Positions 6,965 through 13,911 of a stretch of DNA of 17,248 bases are shown piece by piece. The DNA comes from JANNMJ01 sp031397815. Its GTDB lineage: Bacteria > Bacteroidota > Bacteroidia > Cytophagales > Hymenobacteraceae. The first letter of the stretch is position 1; the number at the start of each line of letters is the position of its first letter. A program made the translations under genes and the position numbers. The notes under the pieces are model-generated. The model ran no database searches and was not told where the DNA came from. It was given only the letters and a program-made list of their open reading frames with translations. The DNA lies in contig JANNMJ010000008.1 in assembly GCA_031397815.1 (NCBI GenBank), forward strand, positions 1 through 17,248, given 5' to 3'.

Positions 6965-7386
6965 GCATTTTTCTGGATACGTCCGTTCTGTTAAAGCTTT
7001 ATTTACCTGAGCCTAATTCTCAGCAGTACGAGCTACTGATAGATCAAGGCGACGGGGTTATTTTCCTTTCCACTCTGACCCGCATTGAGTTCGCTTCGGC
7101 CGCGTTGAAAAAGGTACGGGTCGGCGCTCTTGCCTCAGCAGATGCGCAGTGGGCAATCAGTCATTTCGCGCTGGATGCGGCGAAATACCAATGGATACCC
7201 TTGACGGCTGGCTTATTGGCTAATGCGGAACGGTTGATTCATCGGCATATGCAGGCAGGTTTGCGAACGCTGGATGCTATTCAGTTAGCTGCTGCTTTAG
7301 AGGTTCAATACGAAGCCGACCTTTTCTTGACGGCGGACACTCGGCTCGCCGCCATTTTTCAGGCTGAGGGTCTATCAATCGAATAA
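6961..7386 (+). CDS. PIN-domain toxin, VapC-like ribonuclease
   Basis: A 141-residue PIN-domain protein, probably a metal-dependent endoribonuclease that cuts tRNA or rRNA when freed from its antitoxin. The acidic active-site residues are in place: Asp6 in FLDTSVLLK, Glu43 in TRIEFAS, Asp105 in RTLDAIQLAAAL, and Asp126 in LTADTRLA. Length and motif spacing match VapC proteins. Its start codon overlaps the antitoxin stop (ATGA), so translation is coupled. It ends 9 bases before the stop codon of the convergent AsmA-like gene. The exact RNA target cannot be read from the sequence. Confidence 0.9.
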   Translation: MSIFLDTSVLLKLYLPEPNSQQYELLIDQGDGVIFLSTLTRIEFASAALKKVRVGALASADAQWAISHFALDAAKYQWIPLTAGLLANAERLIHRHMQAGLRTLDAIQLAAALEVQYEADLFLTADTRLAAIFQAEGLSIE

Positions 7387-7395
7387 CCCTCTCCC

Positions 7396-9579
7396 CTACT
7401 CCCCCGGCTCAGTCTGCGTCTCACTCATCTTCTGCGCTTTTTCCTCGCTTAAACCAATGGCGTTTAGCGCGCCGCTTACGAGGCCTTGCTTCCAGAGAGC
7501 GAAGACGGAATAGCGACGCTCGCGCTTCGACTCAATGCGGCCGACGCGGAGGGGTTGGCCGGGCTTGTCGGGGTTATCGTCGGGGATGATGAGCTTGTTG
7601 GCGGCTTTCGACTTGATTTTCGTGAGCAGCGTTTGCTCTACTTTCTTGTTAAGCAGGCGGATGTGGAGGTTTTGGTACACACCGCGCAGCTCGCCGTGGA
7701 TAGCGGTACGGTCGGCCGTCATCGTGAGGTCGATGCGTTGGACGGTGCCGGTTTTGAGCGTCGTGAGCGCCGACGGTTCGAGAATCGGATTCAGAATCTG
7801 GACCGGTGCGGCTCCGAATGTACCTTTTACTTGGTGGCGCCCGAGGGGGTCGAGGAGATTCATCCACGCGGTGGCTTCTGCCCGGCACTGGTCCTGAAAG
7901 ACGGCCGTGGCGTGCGCTACCAGCGGAGTGGCGGCAGTCATGCGGCGCGGATCGTTGCTGATGTTCGTGAGGCGGCCGTTCAGATGCGTGACGCGCCCGA
8001 CTCCGTAACGCGGGCTGGTGGTGCCGATGAAGCGGAAATCAATCCGACAATCGGCAACGATGACGCGACGGAAATCGACCCGAAACGGGATTTTACGCAC
8101 CGCTTCCGGCGTCACAATCGACTCTTGCGGGCTGATCGGGTAGCGACTGTCGCCGTTGATGAAGACGCGCGGGGTTCGGAGGTGAATTTCCTGCGCCATC
8201 AGGTCGAATTCCCGCGTGAAGGCGGTGAAATCGGCGCCGCTGACGCGCACGGTCGGCACGTGAAGGGTGATTTGCGTGACTTCGTGCCCCTTCCGGCGGG
8301 CCATCGCCGCGAGCGTCATCGTCGGCTTGAGCCGCAGATTGGCGACGTGAAGCGTGCCGGGACGAGTATCGAACGCAAGTCCGCCGTATTGAATGAGATA
8401 AAACGGCGGCTCAATCGGCACCTGCGCGGCGCCGGTGCTGCCGTCCCAACGGCGGGCGTACAGCACGCGCTGCGGGTCGAGGAAAGTGGCGGAATCGATG
8501 AGGAGGTTTTCGGCGTGAAGCCGGAGCTGGCGGATGACCGGCGCATGTTCAACGCCGCGCAACCGCACGAAGCCGTCGGTGAGGCGCATGTCTGTCAGCT
8601 CCAGTCGCCGGAACACTTTCGCGAGCACCTGATGCAGCGGCGGCGGGGGCGTGGAGGGCGCCGTCAGGTCAAAATAAAGACCGGCGATTTGGAGCGAATC
8701 GGCCCGAAAACGTTTCTGCGGCAGCCCGTTAGCGCGCAGCCCCGTCAGGCCGATATGGCCGGTGCGCAGCGTGAGGTACGCGGGGCCGCGCCGCCCGATG
8801 CGGGTCGGACGAATCCGAAGCGAATCGAGGGCGACATGACCGGTTTGGGTATCGAAATCGAGCGCCTTCACGCGGCCTCGGTGATGGTCGAATAGCAGCT
8901 CACCGCGCTGTAGGGTGGCGCGCCACGCCTCGGCGTAGAACTGGCGGGTGGTATCGGCGGCAGCCGTGGAATCGAGGCGCAGGTTCTGGCCGGCCAAGTC
9001 GAGGCGGCGGAAAGCGAGGCGCGGGCGGCGGCGACCCATATACCGCACCTGCGCTTCGCGGAGGGCGAGGTGCGCAACCTGCACGCCGGGCACGCGGGCG
9101 GGCAGCCGCTCGTGAAGCGGACGGCCACTGCGGAAACTGGTTTTCGGCAGAGAATCAATACGCATCCACAGGCCGCTGAGCGCGAGACTATCGAGGCGCT
9201 GCGGCTGCTTGCGCCAGAGCGCGAGCAGGTCGATACCGCTGAGGTGGAACCGGCGCAGGTCAAGGGTGAGCTTCGGGAGGCTGTCCGGCCCCGGCCGGAA
9301 CTGGTCGGTGGGGCGCAATCGCAGCCCTTCCAGCGTTACTGAGCCGGTGGCGAGGCGAGTGCGCAGGGCGCCGACGTGCAGCGCATAACGCCCGTCGGAT
9401 TGCTGACCGACGGCTTTTTCGAGGCGCCGCTTCAACCACGGATCAAGCCCGAAATACAGAATCCCCCAAATCAAAAGCCCGACGCCCAAGGTGCCCAGCA
9501 ACCACCACAGCCAACGCCGATGAGGGGCTTCCGGGGGACGAGCGTGAGCGTCAATAACTTCAGACACAGTATCAGCCAC
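7396..9579 (-). CDS. Large AsmA-like envelope protein with one N-terminal membrane span
   Basis: A 727-residue protein. Residues about 23-44 (WLWWLLGTLGVGLLIWGILYF) form a single membrane anchor followed by DPWLKRRLEKAV; the rest lies outside the cytoplasm. The body is a run of short beta strands with recurring phrases such as SLALSGLWMRIDS, LTLDLRRFHLSGID, VHVGALRTRLATGSVTLEGL-type starts and VANLRLKPT. This is the look of AsmA/TamB/DUF748-like proteins, which form long beta grooves and are linked to lipid transport or outer-membrane biogenesis. The C-terminal 50 residues are helical and charged. The start is a GTG at 9579; no ATG fits before the membrane span. No Shine-Dalgarno sequence is visible. 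It is transcribed alone. The family call is from overall character, with no single diagnostic motif. Confidence 0.8.
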   Translation of the reverse strand: MADTVSEVIDAHARPPEAPHRRWLWWLLGTLGVGLLIWGILYFGLDPWLKRRLEKAVGQQSDGRYALHVGALRTRLATGSVTLEGLRLRPTDQFRPGPDSLPKLTLDLRRFHLSGIDLLALWRKQPQRLDSLALSGLWMRIDSLPKTSFRSGRPLHERLPARVPGVQVAHLALREAQVRYMGRRRPRLAFRRLDLAGQNLRLDSTAAADTTRQFYAEAWRATLQRGELLFDHHRGRVKALDFDTQTGHVALDSLRIRPTRIGRRGPAYLTLRTGHIGLTGLRANGLPQKRFRADSLQIAGLYFDLTAPSTPPPPLHQVLAKVFRRLELTDMRLTDGFVRLRGVEHAPVIRQLRLHAENLLIDSATFLDPQRVLYARRWDGSTGAAQVPIEPPFYLIQYGGLAFDTRPGTLHVANLRLKPTMTLAAMARRKGHEVTQITLHVPTVRVSGADFTAFTREFDLMAQEIHLRTPRVFINGDSRYPISPQESIVTPEAVRKIPFRVDFRRVIVADCRIDFRFIGTTSPRYGVGRVTHLNGRLTNISNDPRRMTAATPLVAHATAVFQDQCRAEATAWMNLLDPLGRHQVKGTFGAAPVQILNPILEPSALTTLKTGTVQRIDLTMTADRTAIHGELRGVYQNLHIRLLNKKVEQTLLTKIKSKAANKLIIPDDNPDKPGQPLRVGRIESKRERRYSVFALWKQGLVSGALNAIGLSEEKAQKMSETQTEPGE

Positions 9580-9640
9580 AGTAACTGAAAAATGAAAAGA
9601 TTAAGGCTCCAGCGGCAAGCAAGCGCGTGGCATTGGCGGG

Positions 9641-9648
9641 TACTTTTG
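9641..9648 (+). promoter_or_regulatory. -7 promoter box before the haemoglobin-biotin operon (TACTTTTG)
   Basis: Exact fit to TAnnTTTG, 38 bases before the ATG at 9687. It supports that start rather than the longer open frame beginning at 9627. The -33 region has no clear TTG. Confidence 0.5.
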
Positions 9649-9686
9649 CTACGCGGGTCGCGTGGCCTGAAGCTGTTTTTACGTGT

Positions 9687-10190
9687 ATGGAAGTGCCCAA
9701 CTCGCTGCCGCCTAATGTTCCGGCCGTGCCGACCCTCTACGAATGGGCGGGCGGAATGGTCGCGTTTGAGCGCCTAACGGCGCTTTTTTACCAAAAAGTG
9801 TTGGCCGACGATCTACTGGAGCCGGTTTTCGGTCGAATGTCGGCTGACCATCCGCAGCACGTAGCGCATTTTCTGGCGGAAGTTTTCGGCGGTCCGCCGC
9901 AGTATTCGACGGTCGATGGCGGAAGTCATCACCGGATGATTCAGCACCATTTCGGCAAGTACCTCACCGAGGCGCAACGGCAACGCTGGGTCCATCTGCT
10001 GCTCGAAACGGCCGATGCCATCGACCTTCCCGCCGACCCTGAGTTCCGCTCCGCCTTCGTGGCTTATCTCGAATGGGGCACCCGCATCGCCATACTCAAC
10101 TCGCACCAGCCGACCGTCACCGTCGCCCCCGACGAGCCGATGCCGCGCTGGGGTTGGGGCGTGCCCGGCGGGCCGTATCAGGGGTCGTAA
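9687..10190 (+). CDS. Group II truncated haemoglobin
   Basis: A 167-residue haem protein of the truncated (2/2) group II type, which binds O2 or other gaseous ligands; roles range from O2 handling to NO or redox protection. Visible features: FYQKV with the B10 Tyr (Tyr35), LEPVF around the CD corner, HPQHVAHFLAEVFGGP (55-70), the proximal F8 His (His88 in IQHHFGKYL), and the group-II Trp at G8 (Trp101 in QRWVHLL), then YLEWGTRIAILNS (127-139). The N-terminal 15 residues and the Pro/Gly/Trp-rich C-tail are outside the globin fold. Only 25 bases separate it from bioD and there is no terminator, so it is probably co-transcribed with the biotin genes. ATG 9687 is chosen because the TACTTTTG box lies just upstream. 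Confidence 0.92.
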   Translation: MEVPNSLPPNVPAVPTLYEWAGGMVAFERLTALFYQKVLADDLLEPVFGRMSADHPQHVAHFLAEVFGGPPQYSTVDGGSHHRMIQHHFGKYLTEAQRQRWVHLLLETADAIDLPADPEFRSAFVAYLEWGTRIAILNSHQPTVTVAPDEPMPRWGWGVPGGPYQGS

Positions 10191-10215
10191 ACGGTGATAC
10201 TCTCAAAAAAAACTG

Positions 10216-10869
10216 GTGTCATCAATTCCTAGCGCCCTACTCCTTCCACACACGCTCTTCGTCACCGGCATCGGCACGGATGTGGGCAAAACCGTCGTTT
10301 CAGCTATCCTGACCAAAGCCTTGGGGGCTGATTACTGGAAGCCCGTGCAAGCGGGCCTCGCGCCCGGCACCGATAAAGGCACCGTCGCGGCGCTCGTCCC
10401 GAACGCCATTTGCCACCCGGAAGCGTACCGGTTGGCGCTGCCCGCCTCGCCCCACGCCGCCGCCGCCGCTGAAGGGCGCACCCTGACGCTCAATGAGATT
10501 TTGGCCGCGCGGCCGGTCACGGCGCGTCCGTTAGTCATCGAAGGGGCGGGCGGAGTGCTAGTGCCGCTGGCGCCGGGTCTGTTGGTGATTGACCTGATGC
10601 AGGCGCTCGGGGTGCCCGTGGTGGTGGTTAGCCGCCATTACCTCGGCTCGATTAACCACACGCTCCTCACGATAGAGGCGCTGAACGCGCGCCGAATCCC
10701 CATCGCGGGTCTGGTGTTCAACGGGCCACCCACGCCCGAAACAGAGACGTTCATCCTGAATCAAACGCGCTTGCCGCTCCTGCTGCACCTTCCCGAGCTG
10801 CCGGACATTACGCCGGAAGCAGTCGCCCGAATCGCCGCAGGCACCCCGATGTCGGCGCTTACTGAGTAG
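10216..10869 (+). CDS. bioD: Dethiobiotin synthase BioD
   Basis: A 217-residue enzyme that makes dethiobiotin from 7,8-diaminopelargonic acid, CO2 and ATP, the step after BioA. The P-loop is GIGTDVGKT (residues 18-26), followed by WKPVQAG with the conserved Lys42, then VIEGAGGVLVPL (108-119) with the conserved Glu before GAGG, and VVSRHYLGSINHTLLTIEAL, typical of the BioD dimer face. GLVFNG is the nucleotide-base contact region. The start is a GTG at 10216, giving the usual short lead before the first strand. It is followed by bioA after 41 bases. Confidence 0.95.
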   Translation: MSSIPSALLLPHTLFVTGIGTDVGKTVVSAILTKALGADYWKPVQAGLAPGTDKGTVAALVPNAICHPEAYRLALPASPHAAAAAEGRTLTLNEILAARPVTARPLVIEGAGGVLVPLAPGLLVIDLMQALGVPVVVVSRHYLGSINHTLLTIEALNARRIPIAGLVFNGPPTPETETFILNQTRLPLLLHLPELPDITPEAVARIAAGTPMSALTE

Positions 10870-10910
10870 CATTTTTCTATCCCGAATCCCTTTTTCTCTC
10901 CCCCTTTTCC

Positions 10911-12269
10911 ATGTCACTCTCTTCCCGCGACCAAGCCGTTCTCTGGCATCCGTACACGCAGCACGCCACAGCGGCGGCGCCCTTGGGCGTGGTGCGGGCC
11001 GAGGGCGCGTGGCTTTACACCGAAACCGACGGGCCGGTCCTCGACGCGGTTTCGTCGTGGTGGGTGAACCTGCACGGCCACAGCCACCCCGCGATTGCCG
11101 CCCGCGTCAGTGAGCAGCTCCAGACCTTGGAACACGTCATGTTCGCCGGTTTCACCCACGAGCCAGCCATTACGCTCGCCGAGCAGCTTTTGGCGCTGCT
11201 GCCGGGTCAGCAAGCGCGGGCGTTTTATTCCGATAACGGCTCCACGGCCGTGGAAGTGGCGCTCAAGATGGCGTTGCAGTTTCATTTCAACCACAACCGC
11301 CCGCACCGGCAGCGGATTGTGGTTTTCGAAGGCTCGTACCACGGCGATACGTTCGGGGCGATGGCAGTTTCGGAGCGCAACCTGTTCACGCGACCGTTTT
11401 GGCCGCTGCTGTTTGAGGTCGTGACGATTCCGGTGCCGCGTCCCGGTCGGGAAGCCGAGGCGTTCGCGGCGTTACGCGCCGCCGTCACGCCGCCGCCCGG
11501 CACCCCCGACCACGATATCGCGGCATTCATTTTCGAGCCGCTCATCCTCGGCACCGCCGGGATGCTCACCTACGCACCCGAAGCCCTCGCCGAGCTGCTC
11601 ACCATCTGCGAGCGCAGCGGCGTGCTCACGATTGCCGATGAAGTGTTCACGGGTTTTGGTCGAACCGGCCGACTGTTCGCTTCCGACCATCTACCATACG
11701 CCGCCCCGAAGCCCGATATTTTTTGCCTCTCAAAAGGCCTGACGGGCGGCACGATGGCCCTCGGCCTCACCACCTGCGCCGCGTCCATCTACAACGCCTT
11801 CCTCAGCTCCGACCGCACCCGCGCCTTCTTCCACGGACACTCTTACACCGCGAACCCCGTGGCGTGCGCCGCCGCACTGGCGTCGTTAGACCTGCTCCTC
11901 GACCCGGAATGTCGCCAACAGATTCAGGCCATCGAAGCCGCCCACGCGGCTTTTGCGCCCACATTGCGCGCCCACCCCGCCGTGGCAGAAGTGCGGCTTT
12001 TAGGGACGATGCTCGCCGTCGAGCTGGCGGCGGGCGGTCCGACATCGTATTTCCACGCCCTGCGCGATACCCTTTACCAAACTGCCCTTGGGCGCGGCGT
12101 GCTGCTGCGGCCGCTCGGCAACGTCATTTACGCGCTGCCACCGTACTGCGTGAATGCCGCCGAGCAGGCGCAGATTCACGCCGCGCTCCTCACCCTCGCC
12201 GATGCCGCACACGCGTTGGCGGCTGGCACGTTGGCGCCCCCAGCGCACTCTCACGTCTCCGAATACTAG
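10911..12269 (+). CDS. bioA: Adenosylmethionine-8-amino-7-oxononanoate aminotransferase BioA
   Basis: A 452-residue class III PLP aminotransferase that turns 8-amino-7-oxononanoate (KAPA) into 7,8-diaminopelargonic acid, normally with S-adenosylmethionine as amino donor. Family marks: LWHPYTQ (11-17), SSWWVNLHGHSHP (48-60), HVMFAGFTHEPA (75-86), YSDNGSTAVEVALKMA (106-121), GSYHGDTFGAM (141-151), the PLP-contact Asp in IADEVFTGFGRTG (Asp243) and the Schiff-base Lys in CLSKGLTGG (Lys275). The length is normal for BioA. The C-terminus has a short extra tail (about 15 residues). It lies between bioD and the ketoacyl synthase, with a 22-base gap to the latter. Confidence 0.97.
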   Translation: MSLSSRDQAVLWHPYTQHATAAAPLGVVRAEGAWLYTETDGPVLDAVSSWWVNLHGHSHPAIAARVSEQLQTLEHVMFAGFTHEPAITLAEQLLALLPGQQARAFYSDNGSTAVEVALKMALQFHFNHNRPHRQRIVVFEGSYHGDTFGAMAVSERNLFTRPFWPLLFEVVTIPVPRPGREAEAFAALRAAVTPPPGTPDHDIAAFIFEPLILGTAGMLTYAPEALAELLTICERSGVLTIADEVFTGFGRTGRLFASDHLPYAAPKPDIFCLSKGLTGGTMALGLTTCAASIYNAFLSSDRTRAFFHGHSYTANPVACAAALASLDLLLDPECRQQIQAIEAAHAAFAPTLRAHPAVAEVRLLGTMLAVELAAGGPTSYFHALRDTLYQTALGRGVLLRPLGNVIYALPPYCVNAAEQAQIHAALLTLADAAHALAAGTLAPPAHSHVSEY

Positions 12270-12291
12270 CTCTCAGCCCCCGCGCCAACCG

Positions 12292-13545
12292 ATGCTGGTA
12301 CCGCCCGACGACCACGAACGCATCATTATCCAAGGAACCGGCGCGATTTCGGCGCTCGGCCAGAATAGCGGTTTCCCGGCTGTTTTCGCGCCTTACGCTC
12401 CCACTGGCCCCGCCTTCAGCACCCGCTCGTTCACGCCGCCCGGCGCCGTGCTGCCGGTCGGGGCCGTGCCGCCCACCGTCGAGGCCGCGCTCACCGCCCT
12501 CCGCACCGACCTTGCGCTCCGGCCCCTCGACCGCGCCGCCCTACTCGCCGTACTGGCAACCCGCCAAGCTGCCGAAGCCGCCGGTTGGCTGACCGGAATC
12601 GCTGGCGAAGACGCACCGGAAACGCCAATAGCCGTCGGCATCGGCTCTTCCCGTGGCGCGACGGGCCGTTTGGAAGACGCTTTTCTTGCCTTTCAGGATT
12701 CTGGTCGAACGGCGCCCACCACCTCGCCCCTCACTACGCCGGGCAATCTGGCCGGCGCCGTCGCCCACGATTTAGAGGCGCGCGGCACAGCCGTCGGCGC
12801 CGCCGTGAGCCATAGCAGCACGTGCAGCAGCGCGTTGCAAGCCCTTGGCACCGGGTTGGCGTGGCTCAAAGCGGGCCTCGCCGACCGTTACCTCGCGGGT
12901 GGCACCGAGGCGCCGCTCACGCCGTTCACCGTCGCGCAGCTCCGCGCCATCGGCATCTACTCTACTCGCCCGGCCGATGACTTTCCGTGTCGGCCGGGTC
13001 AGCTTGCCGCTGATGCGGCCAATACGTTTGTTTTAGGCGAAGGAGCCGCCGTTTTCGCTCTCGAACGTGCCCGTCCAAAGCCCGGCGATATCGTATTAGC
13101 GAGTGTCGGGTTCGGGTTCGAACGAGCCGCTTCCCGCACCGGCATCACCTCCGACGGCCGTCATTTTCAGCAGGCGATGCGTCAAGCCCTCCACCTCGCC
13201 GGGCGCGCGCCTTCCGCCATCGACGCGATCATCCTCCACGCGCCCGGCACCATCGCCGGTGATGCAGCTGAGCTGGCCGCCGTACGAGCCGTGTTCGGCG
13301 CTGAGCCGCCCGCGCTGCTCTCCAACAAGTGGCTGCTCGGCCATACGCTGGGTGCGGCCGGTGCCCTCAGCCTCGATTTTGCGCGTTGGCTCCTGCTCAA
13401 CCCCACTGCCACAGCGCCCGCCCCGCCCTACCCTAACGTGCTCGCCCCGGCCATTGCGCCCGTTCGCGCCCGGCGCTGCATAATGGTGCAAGCCGCCGGT
13501 TTCGGGGGAAACGCCGCCTGTGCCATCGTGGAATTGGCAGAATAG
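12292..13545 (+). CDS. Beta-ketoacyl-ACP synthase (FabF-like) in the biotin operon
   Basis: A 417-residue condensing enzyme of the KAS I/II type, which extends an acyl chain by two carbons using malonyl-ACP. The catalytic set is complete: Cys178 in HSSTCSSALQA, His316 in ILHAPGT, and Lys346/His351 in NKWLLGHTLGAAGA; GFGG near the end matches the FabF gate. It is more divergent than a housekeeping FabF: the first half is Ala/Pro-rich and GTGAISALG replaces the usual VTGxG start. Its place 22 bases after bioA suggests a dedicated acyl-chain role in biotin precursor (pimeloyl) formation; this is inference. The start at 12292 is chosen because the open frame upstream runs inside bioA and lacks KAS similarity. 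No BioC, BioH or BioF gene is in the window. Confidence 0.9.
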   Translation: MLVPPDDHERIIIQGTGAISALGQNSGFPAVFAPYAPTGPAFSTRSFTPPGAVLPVGAVPPTVEAALTALRTDLALRPLDRAALLAVLATRQAAEAAGWLTGIAGEDAPETPIAVGIGSSRGATGRLEDAFLAFQDSGRTAPTTSPLTTPGNLAGAVAHDLEARGTAVGAAVSHSSTCSSALQALGTGLAWLKAGLADRYLAGGTEAPLTPFTVAQLRAIGIYSTRPADDFPCRPGQLAADAANTFVLGEGAAVFALERARPKPGDIVLASVGFGFERAASRTGITSDGRHFQQAMRQALHLAGRAPSAIDAIILHAPGTIAGDAAELAAVRAVFGAEPPALLSNKWLLGHTLGAAGALSLDFARWLLLNPTATAPAPPYPNVLAPAIAPVRARRCIMVQAAGFGGNAACAIVELAE

Positions 13546-13841
13546 CAGCAGACTGAAAAAAATCAGCGACAATAAATATCGACATCTCGAACTACAGAGA
13601 ATCGCGCGGGGCTCCGGCCCCGTGCGGGCTATTCGCGGGGCTCTGTCCCGCCAACCCAATCGGCGCATTACTACGTACCCGGCACCGTCTCGGTGCCGGT
13701 GGTTGGGGCCAATTGGCATCAGCAGTTCCGGCACCGGGACGGTGCCGGGTACGTAGGCTGGCAGGTCAAGAGACCTGCGAATAGGCGACACGGGGCCAAA
13801 GCCCCCGCGTCAAATGCGGGGATCTTCACGTCTCCCACATC
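13546..13841. repeat. Intergenic cluster of REP-like hairpins
   Basis: A non-coding stretch between convergent genes that holds at least six inverted repeats. From left to right: CGGGGC/GCCCCG (13607-13622); GCGGG/CCCGC (13635-13651); a 29-bp inverted repeat with one mismatch (13671-13699 and 13728-13756, 28-base spacer), each arm itself a GGCACCG-3-CGGTGCC hairpin (13681-13697 and 13730-13746); GCAGGTC/GACCTGC (13761-13778); GGGGC/GCCCC (13792-13805); and CCCCGC/GCGGGG (13803-13821), the last two mutually exclusive. These look like REP or intergenic repeat units that may recur elsewhere in the genome. No coding potential is seen. Confidence 0.7.
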
Positions 13842-13878
13842 AAAAAAATCGCCCCTCCTGAAACAGGAGAGGCGATTT
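13842..13878 (-). terminator. Strong terminator after the T9SS protein gene
   Basis: A 14-bp stem with one mismatch (13846-13860 with 13864-13878) and an AAA loop. On the minus strand it ends in seven T, so it terminates the gene ending at 13912. Towards the plus strand the T run is short, so it may be only a partial stop for the biotin operon. Confidence 0.85.
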
Positions 13879-13911
13879 GACCAAAGCTAAAGAGTCGAAA
13901 CTGAATAAAAA

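Noticed and set aside
7486..8895. Plus-strand open frame (469 codons) opposite the AsmA-like gene
   Set aside because: Antisense shadow; rich in Arg, Glu and Gly with no motif, while the minus strand has a membrane span and beta-rich body.
11723..12592. Plus-strand frame (289 codons) across the bioA/ketoacyl synthase junction
   Set aside because: Out of frame with two well supported enzymes; Arg/Pro-rich low-complexity translation.
13546..13570. Small CTGA/TCAG hairpin (13553-13566) as terminator of the biotin operon
   Set aside because: Only a 4-bp stem and no T run after it.
13096..13791. Minus-strand frame (231 codons) opposite the ketoacyl synthase end and the hairpin region
   Set aside because: Crosses the palindrome cluster and shows no domain; the plus strand carries the KAS catalytic residues.
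13607..13821. Possible CRISPR array
   Set aside because: The palindromes differ in sequence and spacing; there are no uniform repeats with regular spacers and no cas genes.
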